Part shown: in pieces, positions 1 to 9,499 of the stretch
How positions within the stretch are numbered: position 1 is the first letter of the stretch
How the letters are laid out: each line of letters opens with the position of its first letter
Source of the DNA: CAYQXJ01 sp964421565
GTDB taxonomy: Bacteria; Planctomycetota; Brocadiia; SM23-32
Assembly: GCA_964421565.1 (NCBI GenBank)
Contig: CAYQXJ010000002.1
Coordinates: forward strand, 248,001 to 312,000
Length of the DNA: 64,000 bases
Direction: 5' to 3'
Made by a program: the position numbers and the translations under genes
Notes under the pieces: generated by a model
Told to the model about the DNA's origin: nothing
The model's database searches: none
Seen by the model: the letters and a program-made list of their open reading frames with translations, nothing else

Positions 1-932
1 ACGCCCGGGGCGACCACGGTCAGCGTGCCGCCGTCGGCCATGGCCATGCGGGTGCGATAGATCGCCTTGTTCCCTATCCACGTGCTCTTGAACTCAGCCG
101 GTTCCAGGTAGGTGACCATCTGCTGCTGCGGTTCCTCGAGCAGCTCGATGTTCACCTGCTGGCTGAGTTCGGCTGCCTGCAGGAAGGTCTGGTGGTCGTC
201 GCCCACGTAAATGCCGCGCATCACGAGCTTTCCCCCGGCGTCGCGCGCCATGACGGTGAGCACGAAGATGACCCCAAGCTCGCCCAGGTAGTGCTCAAAG
301 CCCCAGTTGAACACGTCGCGAACGGGCGTTTCGGCGCGGCCCATAATGCGCTCCATGCCGTAGGCCGCGCCCAGGAAATGCGTCCTGTTGATGGTATTCT
401 GCCCGCCGGCGCCGACCATGACGTTCTTCACGCCGTTGGCCATGCCCACAACTTCGTGCGGCACCACCTGCCCGATGGAGAAGATGGCCGTGTAATCGCC
501 CTCGATCAACCGCAGGTTGATCTCCACCGGGATGCCGCAATCCGGCAGATGCTCGCGCAGAACGCCGTCGGAGACCTGGTGCACGTAGTCGGCGGGCACC
601 ACTCCGAGCCGAATCAAGTCCTCGCGCCAGCGATGTTCCTTGAATTGATCGAAGGGGATTTGCGTGCCGAACATCCGCTCCAGAGCGGGCCATTCCATGG
701 GGAAATGCGTGCCGAGGGCGGGCATAACGTGGAAGCGCTCGGCCCCCGCCGTCTGCCGGTACAGGATACGGGTCAGGTTGCCGGCGTCGCTGTAGATGCG
801 TGTGCCGTCCGGCGGCAGGGCGAGAGTGCGCGACGTATCACCCGCCATGTCAATGGCGGCTACAATGGCCTCCGTCTTGGTCTTCTGGGATATGACCCGA
901 TCGGGCGCGCCTTCGGCGAATATGGTCGTCAT
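1..932 (-). CDS. LarA-like nickel-pincer racemase/epimerase (partial, C-terminus off the left edge)
   Basis: Homologue of lactate racemase LarA (DUF2088 family), enzymes that racemise or epimerise 2-hydroxyacids or sugar acids with a nickel-pincer cofactor. About 310 residues are visible; the stop lies outside the window. The N-terminal nucleotide-binding-like part holds ALGTHFPM (residues 72-79). The cofactor site looks intact: H159, K169 (HEVVGMANGVK, the pincer-carrying lysine) and H185 keep the spacing of LarA H174, K184 and H200. Start ATG at 932 has AGGAG six to seven bases upstream. It is the last gene of the ftsH-to-lpt operon, 42 bases after its neighbour. The substrate cannot be read from sequence; a sugar-acid such as mannonate is possible given the uronate genes elsewhere in the window. 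Family call is firm, substrate is inference. Confidence 0.88.
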   Translation of the reverse strand, partial: MTTIFAEGAPDRVISQKTKTEAIVAAIDMAGDTSRTLALPPDGTRIYSDAGNLTRILYRQTAGAERFHVMPALGTHFPMEWPALERMFGTQIPFDQFKEHRWREDLIRLGVVPADYVHQVSDGVLREHLPDCGIPVEINLRLIEGDYTAIFSIGQVVPHEVVGMANGVKNVMVGAGGQNTINRTHFLGAAYGMERIMGRAETPVRDVFNWGFEHYLGELGVIFVLTVMARDAGGKLVMRGIYVGDDHQTFLQAAELSQQVNIELLEEPQQQMVTYLEPAEFKSTWIGNKAIYRTRMAMADGGTLTVVAPG

Positions 933-974
933 AGCGGCTCCTGGTAGTGCGCAGGTCAGGTCCTGGTCTCTGCT

Positions 975-3533
975 TCATTCCACTGTGCGGGCGGTGGCGC
1001 GGTTCAGCACGATGCGGCGGCTCGTGGTGACCAGCCCACCTTGCCGAACGCTGGCCATGGGCTCGCCGGTCAGCACGTAGTTGTTAGTCTCACGGGTCCA
1101 TTCCAGCCGGTCGCCGCTTGCTTCCGTCGCCTGCTGTTGCTGCCAGACGACACGTACGGCCCCCTCCGCGACGAGTCTTTCGATCACCGGTTCCTCATCC
1201 TCCTGGCCAGCCTTCATCGTCAATGTAAGTTTCTCGCAGTTCAGCCTTCGCTGCTCGTCGGACACTGCGACGTTTCCCCAGGCCAGGAACTGGCGGAGCT
1301 GGTTGCCTGGGCCGAACACCGCCTCTGCCGACTCGGCATCAAGGCTCCAGGCCTCTTCGCCCGTTGCGCGGAAGGTCACCTCGCCGTCCGAACGCGCGTG
1401 CCGCAGCTCCCCCGCGTCGTTGACATGTAGCACGAGCTGGGCGCAGTTCATATCCGCCCCCTCCACCTTCACCTCAACGTCTCCCGAGAAGACTCCCCGT
1501 TGCTCGCCGGAGTCCAGCTCCATCCTGTCTGCCCACCGGATCACGCCCAGGGCGGGCTGGCCTTCAGGCTGGTTGACTTCGAGGTCGCCCGGCGTCTCGC
1601 AGACCACGCGTTGCTCATGGGTCAGTATGCTGATTTCCTCGCCTCTGAGCTGCCATGTGGTGGCTTCGTCGCCTTCGGCCGCCGGCAACGCCGCTCCGCT
1701 CAGCGCCGCGCTGCCTCCCTTGATGCGGACTACTGCCCCGCCGGCCGCCTCCACAACCTTCGGCGCCATCTCGTTGTCGAACCGGATGATGACCTCCTCG
1801 CCCCGAATGGACTGCTCCCCTTGGGCGGCGGCCACCGAGCCGAGGAAACGGGCTTCTGCGGTTTTACCGGGGCTGTAGTGCATGCTGCGTTCCCAGCGGA
1901 CGGTCGTGGTGGTTGCGTCCACGTCGGCGCTCTGCATGCTCAAGGTCCCTGCTGCGGGGCAGCTTAGTGAGCCGTCGGCGTTGTTGAACAACACGCGCGG
2001 GGAGACTATGGTGCGGTTGTCCTCAGTGACTGTGACGCTGCCGCCCTCGGAGCCGAGCAGTTGCACGCTCTGCTGAACAGCGTCCCAGACGAAGCGGTGG
2101 CAGTCGGCTGTCCGTTCGTTCGCGCCGTGCGAGTCGTGCAAGAGCACGTTGCCCTCGGCGACGATCTGCTCGATGTCGCCGCCACCCTCGGCGAAACTCA
2201 ACTCCAAAGAGTCGCACTCAAGACTGCTGGTCCGCTGTTCGACCACGACATCGCCCGCGAAGCTGGCAAATCGCGACTCGAGGTCGTACGTCATGGACTC
2301 CGACCACGCTATGCGCACCGGTTCATGGGTGCTCAGCGTCAATGAGCCTTGAGGCAACATCTGTGGCGTCTGTTCGCTCGAGTCTTCCGGGGGGGACTGT
2401 GGCGTCGACCAGAACAACGTGCCGGCGCCTTCGGCATCGAATCGTGTGTTGAGGCGGTAGAATGTGAGGCTCTGCCCCGTGATGCGGAAGTCCGGGGTCT
2501 GCAGGTCGCAGGGGTCCCCGGTCAGAGTGCCCGTCTGCAGCACGTTGTGCCACTCCAGATGCTCGCCCTGCACGATCTGCTCCCTGTACGTCAGCACGAC
2601 ATCGCGGTCAGCGACGATCCGCGTCACCTCCACGCTGGTTCGACCATTGCTTTCACTGAGCAGCAGCGTCAACTGCTCACAGGACAGCGTGCGCTCACCG
2701 TCGGCGGCTTCGGCGTTGTCGTGGAACACCACCTTGCCAGCGGTATGCTCGTAGGTCATGCGCCCGTCGCATGTTATGACGACGTCGCGGACTTGCGAGG
2801 CTCCGGCGCTCGCCTCCGGACCGGCGGCCAGGAACTCCGGCGACACGTCATTGAGCCGCGTCTCCACGTTCGAGTGAATGGTCATTGTGCGGAGGCCGAT
2901 GTCCACTGAAAGCCCCTGTCCGGTGACGAGCATGTCCGGGGCCGACTGCTCGCGGCCGGCTCCGCGGCGGGTGCGGATCTGCACGGGAGCGTCAGATGCC
3001 AGCGACCCGTCGCCCACATTGTAGACGACTCTGTCCGTGCGCACCTCAAAGCCTTCGCCGGCGGCTCGCACATTCTCCGACAGCCAGACGACGCCCCGGT
3101 CACGGTCCACGCGCGCTTGGTCGGCCGTCAGCCTCACGTCGCCGAACTGCACGTCGAGCCCTTCGCTGCCCCCCTCGGAGAAGATGGTCGCCACGGGCTG
3201 AAGGAGGTTGTAGATGTTGCTCTCGGTGTTCACCGACGCGCTTTCCCACCGGATCACCGCCTCTTTGCTCTTCGTCTGCTGGTTGAAGAGCGGTAGCTCC
3301 GACTCGGCGAGCACCAGATGGCTCTCCAGCCCCTCGCCCTGTTCTTCCGGTTCGGCGCGCGTGTCGTCGGCCGTCTCTTGATCGCTTGGCGGCCGGTTCG
3401 CCACACCCGTGGTCGGCACAGGGCGAACCGGCGTGCCGGGTTTTACGATGGAGTATGTGAGCAACATGACTCCTGCCAGCACGCAAACCACAAGCGCGCC
3501 ACGCAGAGATATGTGAAAGGCTCTATCGGTCAT
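975..3533 (-). CDS. Giant LptC/LptA-like (OstA-fold) LPS transport protein
   Basis: About 852 residues. One N-terminal membrane anchor (roughly residues 10-30) is followed by a linker and then a long series of beta-jellyroll-type segments. The first one (around 85-190) reads like LptC. Later ones repeat OstA/LptA phrases such as LSCEQLTLLL, LECDSLELSF and LNCEKLTLTM with 'VAEGNV/VAEGAV' turns, giving about four or five units. LptC and LptA of E. coli are about 190 residues each, so this looks like an anchor plus a bridge in one chain, spanning inner membrane and periplasm. ATG at 3533 is preferred; an in-frame GTG lies at 3548. It sits 28 bases after the AsmA-like gene. Repeat boundaries are my reading and need structure prediction. 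Confidence 0.8.
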   Translation of the reverse strand: MTDRAFHISLRGALVVCVLAGVMLLTYSIVKPGTPVRPVPTTGVANRPPSDQETADDTRAEPEEQGEGLESHLVLAESELPLFNQQTKSKEAVIRWESASVNTESNIYNLLQPVATIFSEGGSEGLDVQFGDVRLTADQARVDRDRGVVWLSENVRAAGEGFEVRTDRVVYNVGDGSLASDAPVQIRTRRGAGREQSAPDMLVTGQGLSVDIGLRTMTIHSNVETRLNDVSPEFLAAGPEASAGASQVRDVVITCDGRMTYEHTAGKVVFHDNAEAADGERTLSCEQLTLLLSESNGRTSVEVTRIVADRDVVLTYREQIVQGEHLEWHNVLQTGTLTGDPCDLQTPDFRITGQSLTFYRLNTRFDAEGAGTLFWSTPQSPPEDSSEQTPQMLPQGSLTLSTHEPVRIAWSESMTYDLESRFASFAGDVVVEQRTSSLECDSLELSFAEGGGDIEQIVAEGNVLLHDSHGANERTADCHRFVWDAVQQSVQLLGSEGGSVTVTEDNRTIVSPRVLFNNADGSLSCPAAGTLSMQSADVDATTTTVRWERSMHYSPGKTAEARFLGSVAAAQGEQSIRGEEVIIRFDNEMAPKVVEAAGGAVVRIKGGSAALSGAALPAAEGDEATTWQLRGEEISILTHEQRVVCETPGDLEVNQPEGQPALGVIRWADRMELDSGEQRGVFSGDVEVKVEGADMNCAQLVLHVNDAGELRHARSDGEVTFRATGEEAWSLDAESAEAVFGPGNQLRQFLAWGNVAVSDEQRRLNCEKLTLTMKAGQEDEEPVIERLVAEGAVRVVWQQQQATEASGDRLEWTRETNNYVLTGEPMASVRQGGLVTTSRRIVLNRATARTVE

Positions 3534-3561
3534 GCCGGTTACTTTCACTGAGTGCGGATGT

Positions 3562-6321
3562 TCAGGGGGCTACCTGCGTCGGCCCTTCCGGCCGGCCGTC
3601 GCCCAGAATGGGACTGAAGAGCACGGTTCTCAGGCTCCGGATGGGCCAGGTGATCGTGCTGAGCACCTGGGAGCTGAACTGCGGATCATTCCACGTGCCG
3701 GTGACGTCCACTCGAACCAACTGGCTCTCGATGCCGCGCAGGACCCAGTCTACCAGGGAACTGAGGATGGGTATACCTCGGCCCTCTTCCGGAGCGCCGA
3801 AAGCAACCAGTGTCAGCTTGAGACTTGTGTCGAACCCTATCGTACCGTAGCCACTGATGTTCAGACCGCCTCCCGTGAGCTCGAACTCCTTGACCTGGAG
3901 CTCCTGACGGTCGATGTCGAAGACAAGGCGGCCTTTCTGGCCCGAGCGCTTGCCGCCTGGGATCTGCAGTCGGAGCACGCCCAGCAGCCTGCCGAAGAAG
4001 GGGGCGTCGAGCAGTTGGCCCTGCTGCAGTTCCACCTGTCCGCGCGCCGTGAAGGAGCGCGCCTGGCCCATGATGCCGCCCACATCCACTGTGCCGGATA
4101 TCAGACCGGCCGGCAGCTTCCCGGTGCTCTGCTGAGCTTCAGAGAGTTGCCCGGCCAGGCGTTCCAGGTCCACGTCATGGAACTCGACCGACGCCGCGTA
4201 GCTGGGGAAATCTGTAGCCGGGCGGAAGTGCGCGACGGCCTGCGCCAGGACCCGCCCGCCGCAGACTATGCCGGAAAGCTCGTTGCTGAACATGCGCTCG
4301 CCGGTAGCCAGCACAGTCCCCGAGACGGCGCTGATCGGCAGGGGCACCGCCGCCGGCTCCAGGGCGATGTCGAGTAAATCTACGTTCAGAAAGCAACGAA
4401 ACGGCTGCGGGTGAGAGCTGTCGTAAAGCACCTGGCCGCCGAACGATGCAACCCCCGCAGGGCGGAACTGCTCCCACAGGCGGTCGCCGATGCCGGGCAC
4501 CGATCGGAGCAAGCGCTCGGTGAGCACCACCTCGTGCCCGTCCAGGTGTACGCTCGCATTGCCGTCGGCCAGATCGACTCGGCCGTTCACGCGCAGAGGG
4601 CTCTCCGTGGGCGGCTCCTCTCGCCATTCGTCCCTGACGCGAACGATTCCTCCGACGTCGTCGAACAAAAGCTCGGTGCCCTCCAGGTGCAGGTTGCCGC
4701 TCAGGCCATGGATAACGACGGGCATGAAGTCGAGTTGGCTGCTGCCGTCGAGAACTTGCACCTGGACGGAGGACGGCACAAGGCTGCCGCCTCCTGCGCT
4801 CTCCAGCACGACGTCCGCGTTGATCAGCGCACGGGGACGCACCGATTGCCACACCCGCTCGCCGTATTCCGGTATGGCGAGGATCAGCGATTCGCTGGTG
4901 CGCAGATTCCGCACGGACACCGCCAGTTCGCCGGTAGATTGCGTCAGACTCAGCCGACCGTTGGCGGAGACGTGAGCTGCCGAGGATGCCCCATTCTTCT
5001 CGCCCGGCTGCACGATCACGCCGTGCACGTTCTGCAGCTCAACCGCCCGCGGATCCACCGCGAGTGTGCCGGCGACCTGCTGCAGCGGCAGCGGCAATTC
5101 CTTCGGGCGCAACGTAGCCGACCGTATGTCGGCCAGCGCTTCGTATGTGAGCTGCTTGGAGCCATCCCTGCGACGGACCATCACGTCCAACCGGCACATT
5201 CCGCTCGGGTTGAGGCGCTCCCACAGGGCCGGTCCGACCTCGGGCACGCCCGCAACGGTCTGCTCGCAGATAGGAACGTCGTCCGCCGAGATCTTCAGCG
5301 CAACGGGACCGCTGTTCCACAAGTACGTTCCGTCCACGGCTACGTGCGCATGTACAGCCTCGCCCGACTCGTCGCCGAACGCATCGGCCCGCACGATGCC
5401 TTTGACGCCGCGGAGCGTGATGCCGGAATCGTCGATGATGATGTTGCCCCCGGCGGACTCGACGGGCAGGGGATAGTGCTTGACGGTGGCTGAGCAGTCG
5501 AGCGCGTTGATGACGACGGCCCAGCTCAGCTTACCCTCTTCGCTGCTCGCCACGTGTGCGTCCACCGAAGCGAGTCCGCTCAGCCTGAAGTCGCGCCATA
5601 GCTTGTTGCCACTCGGCACGTAGGGCCACAGGGCCTCGCCCACCTGCATGGCGGAGTTCGCTATGCGCAAATCCATCTGCGGCGGACCGCCCGGGCGCAG
5701 CCATCCGCTCAGCCGCGTGCCACGCAACATCCCGCCCGTGCATTCCCCCTCCAGGCGCCACGTGCCTGCCTCGGGCGTTGCCCGCAGGTGCAGATGCTCG
5801 AAGCGTCTTGCCTGCTGGTTGCCGAAGACCTCGGGCATCACGACCGACAGCGCGGCGTCCTGCAGGGTCACGCCACGGCGCAGCAGGTCGAGGGCAGGGG
5901 CCGCGCCGGCGCCGTCACCTTCGCCGTTCTTCAGACCCAGCTTGTCGAAGTTCCAGGCCCCGCTGTCGTCGTCGCGCACCAGCCGGATCGCGGGCCGCAC
6001 CAGCGTTACCTGCTCGGGCACCACCTCTCCGCTGAGCAGGCGGCCGATGTCGATGTCCACGCGCATCCGGTCGACGGTCAACAGCGGTTCCTGCGTGCCG
6101 GGCGGGGATATGCTGATTCCCCAGACGTGCAGCGCGCCAGCGAAGTCCAGCTCTGCGCGTTCGATGGCCAGTTCCGCGTCCACTGACCGGGCGAACTCGG
6201 CCAGGAGTGCCTGGCGCACGTTCTCGGGTGCCACCACGATGCACACGGTCCTCAGCAGCACTCCTGCGACAAGCAGCAGCAGCCCGAGCACGATCAGTTT
6301 GGTGGCTGTCCAGATGCGCAT
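3562..6321 (-). CDS. AsmA-family (YhdP/TamB-like) envelope protein
   Basis: About 919 residues with one N-terminal membrane segment (about 5-27), then a long beta-rich periplasmic region. The start (MRIWTATKLIVLGLLLL, then a 'DAELAIERAELDFAGALHVWGISI' type stretch) matches the AsmA N-terminal domain. The C-terminal third has the AsmA_2 pattern with GGGLNISGYGTIGFD. Members of this family are thought to form hydrophobic grooves that carry lipids between the two membranes. ATG at 6321 is chosen because GGAGG lies eight bases upstream; an in-frame GTG at 6336 would include that site. It lies between tilS and the LptC/LptA-like gene, fitting a shared role in lipid or LPS transport. Substrate unknown. 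Confidence 0.8.
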   Translation of the reverse strand: MRIWTATKLIVLGLLLLVAGVLLRTVCIVVAPENVRQALLAEFARSVDAELAIERAELDFAGALHVWGISISPPGTQEPLLTVDRMRVDIDIGRLLSGEVVPEQVTLVRPAIRLVRDDDSGAWNFDKLGLKNGEGDGAGAAPALDLLRRGVTLQDAALSVVMPEVFGNQQARRFEHLHLRATPEAGTWRLEGECTGGMLRGTRLSGWLRPGGPPQMDLRIANSAMQVGEALWPYVPSGNKLWRDFRLSGLASVDAHVASSEEGKLSWAVVINALDCSATVKHYPLPVESAGGNIIIDDSGITLRGVKGIVRADAFGDESGEAVHAHVAVDGTYLWNSGPVALKISADDVPICEQTVAGVPEVGPALWERLNPSGMCRLDVMVRRRDGSKQLTYEALADIRSATLRPKELPLPLQQVAGTLAVDPRAVELQNVHGVIVQPGEKNGASSAAHVSANGRLSLTQSTGELAVSVRNLRTSESLILAIPEYGERVWQSVRPRALINADVVLESAGGGSLVPSSVQVQVLDGSSQLDFMPVVIHGLSGNLHLEGTELLFDDVGGIVRVRDEWREEPPTESPLRVNGRVDLADGNASVHLDGHEVVLTERLLRSVPGIGDRLWEQFRPAGVASFGGQVLYDSSHPQPFRCFLNVDLLDIALEPAAVPLPISAVSGTVLATGERMFSNELSGIVCGGRVLAQAVAHFRPATDFPSYAASVEFHDVDLERLAGQLSEAQQSTGKLPAGLISGTVDVGGIMGQARSFTARGQVELQQGQLLDAPFFGRLLGVLRLQIPGGKRSGQKGRLVFDIDRQELQVKEFELTGGGLNISGYGTIGFDTSLKLTLVAFGAPEEGRGIPILSSLVDWVLRGIESQLVRVDVTGTWNDPQFSSQVLSTITWPIRSLRTVLFSPILGDGRPEGPTQVAP

Positions 6322-6384
6322 GGTAGGGGCCTCCACCCCTCGTCCATGGTAAACCAGCGCCCCTTCTCAAAGCAAGCTGCCGCT

Positions 6385-7824
6385 CTACTCAGCGGGCAGT
6401 TGCCGAGCGCTCAGCCGGACGGCCTCGGCGCCCTGCTGTGGGATGCGGAAGGCGTCTGCCATCCGATATCCCACAACCCATACGATGGTCCCCTGCGCCG
6501 TGACCACCACGGGAACGCGGTCACGAATGTGCAGCGGCACCTTGCAGTCGATGAAGAACTCCTTGAGCCGTCGCGTGCCCGGAGCGCCGAGCGGGTGGAA
6601 GCGGTCCCCCGTCTGGCGAGAGCGCACGAGGAGCCGCTCGCCCAGGAGGTCGCCCCGGGCGTAGATTGTCCGTTCGTCCGACCGGCACTCCGCCTGTACG
6701 GGCGTTATGATGCCGTCAGTGCGCCGGCACTCGATCTGCATCCCTGCTTCCGGCACGGTGACCCGGCCGGGCACAGGCAGCGGCCGCTCCGGCACACGCC
6801 TGCGGGCTTCGGCGCGCCCAAACCAGATGACACCGTGTTCGCGTCGCGCGCGCAGTCCGTGCGGCAGGTCGACGGCATCGCCGACATCCGCTTCCGCCAT
6901 GGTGGCGAGCTGGCCGTAGTGCTCTGCGCGCAGCGTGACAGGGCCTGCCGTCAGGTGCCTCAGGGCGTGCTCGCACGCTGCCTTGCGCACTGCATGTGGT
7001 AAGGCCGCGAACCTTTGCGCATCCAGAACCGTTTCGTCCTGCGTCTGCCGCACCAGCAGTTGCAGCCATTGCTCGTCCACGAGCCGTTCAAGCAGCCGGC
7101 GGACTTCGAGGGCGGACTGATTGAGATGGGCGAGGGATTCCGCCGCGAAGGTCGGGAATTCGGCTTCGAGCAGGGGGATGAGCCAGTGTCGGACGCGGTT
7201 CCGCGTGTGCCGTTCGCTGCGGTTGGTGGCATCCTGTTGGAAGTCCTGACCTACCTGTGCCAGATAGTGCAGCACCTGCTCGCGCCGCACGCCGAGCAGG
7301 GGGCGGATCAGCCGCACGGGCGGTTCGCGGTTGTCGATCGGCCGACTCGGGGGGATGGCGCCGAGCCCGCGTAAGGCCGCCCCTCGCAGCAGTCGCATCA
7401 GGACGGTCTCGGCCACGTCGTCCGCCTGGTGGCCGGTGGCCACGGCGCGGGCGCCGACCTTGCGGGCCAGGCCGGCCAGGAAGCCGTAGCGAAGCCGTCG
7501 CGCCACTTCCTCCTCGCAGCCGCCGTCGCACTCCCTGCTGGCGGCCACGTCGGCATGCTCCACCTCGATGGGCAGGCCGAACTTCTCCGCCAGCCGCCGA
7601 CAGAACGCCTCGTCGCGGTCGGCCTCGGCGCCGCGGAGGCCGTGGTTCAGGTGGGCGGCGTGCAGCCGGACGTCGAGCGTCCGGCTATCGCGCAGCTCGA
7701 GGAGCAGACGCAGCAGGGCGACGGAATCTGGCCCGCCGCTGAGGGCGACGAGGACGAGGCCCCCTTCAGAAAGCAACTGATGGCGCCGCAAGAACTGCGC
7801 GACTGTCTCGGCTAACCGGCTCAT
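6385..7824 (-). CDS. tilS: tRNA(Ile)-lysidine synthase
   Basis: Adds lysine to C34 of the CAU-anticodon tRNA-Ile using ATP, so that AUA is read as isoleucine. The N-type ATP pyrophosphatase loop SGGPDSVALL is near residue 30, followed by HLNHGLRGAEAD and ATGHQADDVAETVLMRLLRG, all TilS hallmarks. The C-terminal region (LGERLLVRSRQTGDRFHPLG...RLKEFFID) is the TilS-C substrate-binding domain. Length about 479 residues is usual for long-form TilS. ATG at 7824 and GTG at 7833 are both possible; neither has a clear ribosome site. It nearly abuts the upstream gene, so it is probably co-translated in the ftsH operon. tilS and ftsH are neighbours in many bacteria. Confidence 0.93.
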   Translation of the reverse strand: MSRLAETVAQFLRRHQLLSEGGLVLVALSGGPDSVALLRLLLELRDSRTLDVRLHAAHLNHGLRGAEADRDEAFCRRLAEKFGLPIEVEHADVAASRECDGGCEEEVARRLRYGFLAGLARKVGARAVATGHQADDVAETVLMRLLRGAALRGLGAIPPSRPIDNREPPVRLIRPLLGVRREQVLHYLAQVGQDFQQDATNRSERHTRNRVRHWLIPLLEAEFPTFAAESLAHLNQSALEVRRLLERLVDEQWLQLLVRQTQDETVLDAQRFAALPHAVRKAACEHALRHLTAGPVTLRAEHYGQLATMAEADVGDAVDLPHGLRARREHGVIWFGRAEARRRVPERPLPVPGRVTVPEAGMQIECRRTDGIITPVQAECRSDERTIYARGDLLGERLLVRSRQTGDRFHPLGAPGTRRLKEFFIDCKVPLHIRDRVPVVVTAQGTIVWVVGYRMADAFRIPQQGAEAVRLSARQLPAE

Positions 7825-7837
7825 CTCTGGCACACCG

Positions 7838-9436
7838 TCAGGGGCTGGTCGGAGCGGTCAGCGGCGCTGCAGGTTGGGCGGGCGCCGATACGGGCGCCGC
7901 CGGGGCAGAAACCAGCGGGAGCATCTGCGCCGCCCTCAGCGCGCCATAGTGCCTGCGGGGCGGCGGCAGGTCGCGCCAGATGGCGAGCGCGGCATCCGAG
8001 CGTGCCTGTGCCGCCAGCGAGTCCGCCAGCAGCACGCGGACCGTCAGTTGCCACGTCCCGGCGGGGTAGTCCTCCAGATACTGCGTGAGCAACTGCTCTG
8101 CACGCTCGTAATCGCCCGTTTCGTGGGCATTCGCGGCGCGGACGAAGAGCAGGTTCTGCAGAGCATCGGCGACGATCCGGCGCGTTTCAGCGACCTCCGT
8201 ATCGTCGGCCGCCTGCTCCAGTTGGACGGCCGCGTCGAGCGCGGCCTCCTCCACGCCCGGACCGGGCGCCATGAGCAGCAACTCGAACAGCGAACCCACC
8301 GTCGCGATCGGCTGGTGCTGCTTCTGCAGGTTCTCCAGGTGAGCGGGCTCCTGCAGGCTCATGTGTGTCTGCACCGGCAGGGCCCAGATGGGGTCGGGCT
8401 CCCCGTCCGGCAGCAGGTCGGCCAGCAGGCACACGTGGGGGTGCTGCGGGAGGACGGCGAGCAGCTTCTCGAGGCCGAGAGCCGGTGGGAAGATCATGAA
8501 CGGGTGGACCGCCACCCGTGCCGTGACGGCATCTGGTGAAAGGCCGTCGTAGGGCTCGGCGACCCCGGCCTCGGCCGGCAGGTCGCGCAGGGCCAGCAGG
8601 GCGCCGTTAGTGTCCGTCACCGGCACTCCGCGGTAGGGGTCGACGAGGAAGGGAGGCGTATCGGCCGGGGTCACTTCCACGAGTATAGCCTCTGTTCCGT
8701 CGACGTCCGGGCCGATCACCACCCGGCAGGGCAGGTCGGCCTGCAGGGCCAGTTCTGCGTAAGTCCATGCAAGCTGCGGCGCGGAGCCGTAGCGCCGCCA
8801 GAGCACCAGTTCGGGCCCGACGGCGAGGCCGGCCTCGTCGCCCGGCCGCATATGCAGGGCGAACCAGCGGCAGAGCAGCAGCGCCTTCTGCCGCTGGGAT
8901 TCGGTGCCTGCGGTGAGCCTTTGGGCGACGCGCCAGAGCCAGCCGCGCGTGCGCAGGAAGTCCACGTCCGGCGTGCCCAGCAGGGCCCGGCTCTCGCCCC
9001 GCAATGCCTCTTCCAGCGAGCCGCCGAGGGCACGGAGGACCTCCAGGTTTCGCGCATCCGCCGGCGGCAGGGCGCGGGCGTCGGTCAGTTGGCGGAAACG
9101 CTTCATAGCCATGTCGAGCCGCCCTCCCGCGTAGGCCAACGGCACTGAGAGCCAGGCGGCCTGCAGGTTCTCCGGCGCCATTTCCTGCAGCCGGCTCCAG
9201 CGCATTTCCGCTCTGATCAGGTCCATCTGCTGAAGCGCCTGGTGCAGCGCGGCGATGTTCTGCTGAATCTCGCGGCGCTCTTGCGCCTCTTCGTTTTTCC
9301 TGTGCAGGTATGCCAGGGCGGCGATGAATGCGAGCAGAAACAGCAGGGCCAGCAGGCCGAGCAGTCGGATCTTGCGGCCCCTGCTCACCGCGCCGGCGTC
9401 AGGCTCTGGCGTCGTGTTCTGATTTCTGTCGGTCAC
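7838..9436 (-). CDS. Membrane-anchored protein with transglutaminase-like middle and TPR-like C-terminus
   Basis: 532 residues, not assigned to a named family. A cytoplasmic N-terminus of about 22 residues is followed by one membrane segment (about 25-46) and a coiled, charged stretch (RKNEEAQERREIQQNI). The middle (around 225-330: LAWTYAELALQADLPCRVVIG, then VEVTPADTPPFLVDPYRGV) looks like a transglutaminase-type fold, without an obvious catalytic cysteine. The C-terminal part (around 400-500) has TPR-like helices (ANAHETGDYERAEQLLTQYLEDYPAGTW). The end is Pro/Ala-rich. GTG at 9436 has GAGG upstream at normal spacing. It lies between ftsH and tilS in the same direction, so an envelope or proteostasis role is possible. 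Confidence 0.6.
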   Translation of the reverse strand: MTDRNQNTTPEPDAGAVSRGRKIRLLGLLALLFLLAFIAALAYLHRKNEEAQERREIQQNIAALHQALQQMDLIRAEMRWSRLQEMAPENLQAAWLSVPLAYAGGRLDMAMKRFRQLTDARALPPADARNLEVLRALGGSLEEALRGESRALLGTPDVDFLRTRGWLWRVAQRLTAGTESQRQKALLLCRWFALHMRPGDEAGLAVGPELVLWRRYGSAPQLAWTYAELALQADLPCRVVIGPDVDGTEAILVEVTPADTPPFLVDPYRGVPVTDTNGALLALRDLPAEAGVAEPYDGLSPDAVTARVAVHPFMIFPPALGLEKLLAVLPQHPHVCLLADLLPDGEPDPIWALPVQTHMSLQEPAHLENLQKQHQPIATVGSLFELLLMAPGPGVEEAALDAAVQLEQAADDTEVAETRRIVADALQNLLFVRAANAHETGDYERAEQLLTQYLEDYPAGTWQLTVRVLLADSLAAQARSDAALAIWRDLPPPRRHYGALRAAQMLPLVSAPAAPVSAPAQPAAPLTAPTSP

Positions 9437-9499
9437 CTGATCCGCCTCACGAGCCGTTGGGGGTTGGTCCGACTATCTTCATCTTTTGGGTGAGTCCTT

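Noticed and set aside
192..947. Plus-strand frame opposite the LarA-like gene
   Set aside because: Histidine-rich shadow of a real gene whose catalytic spacing matches LarA.
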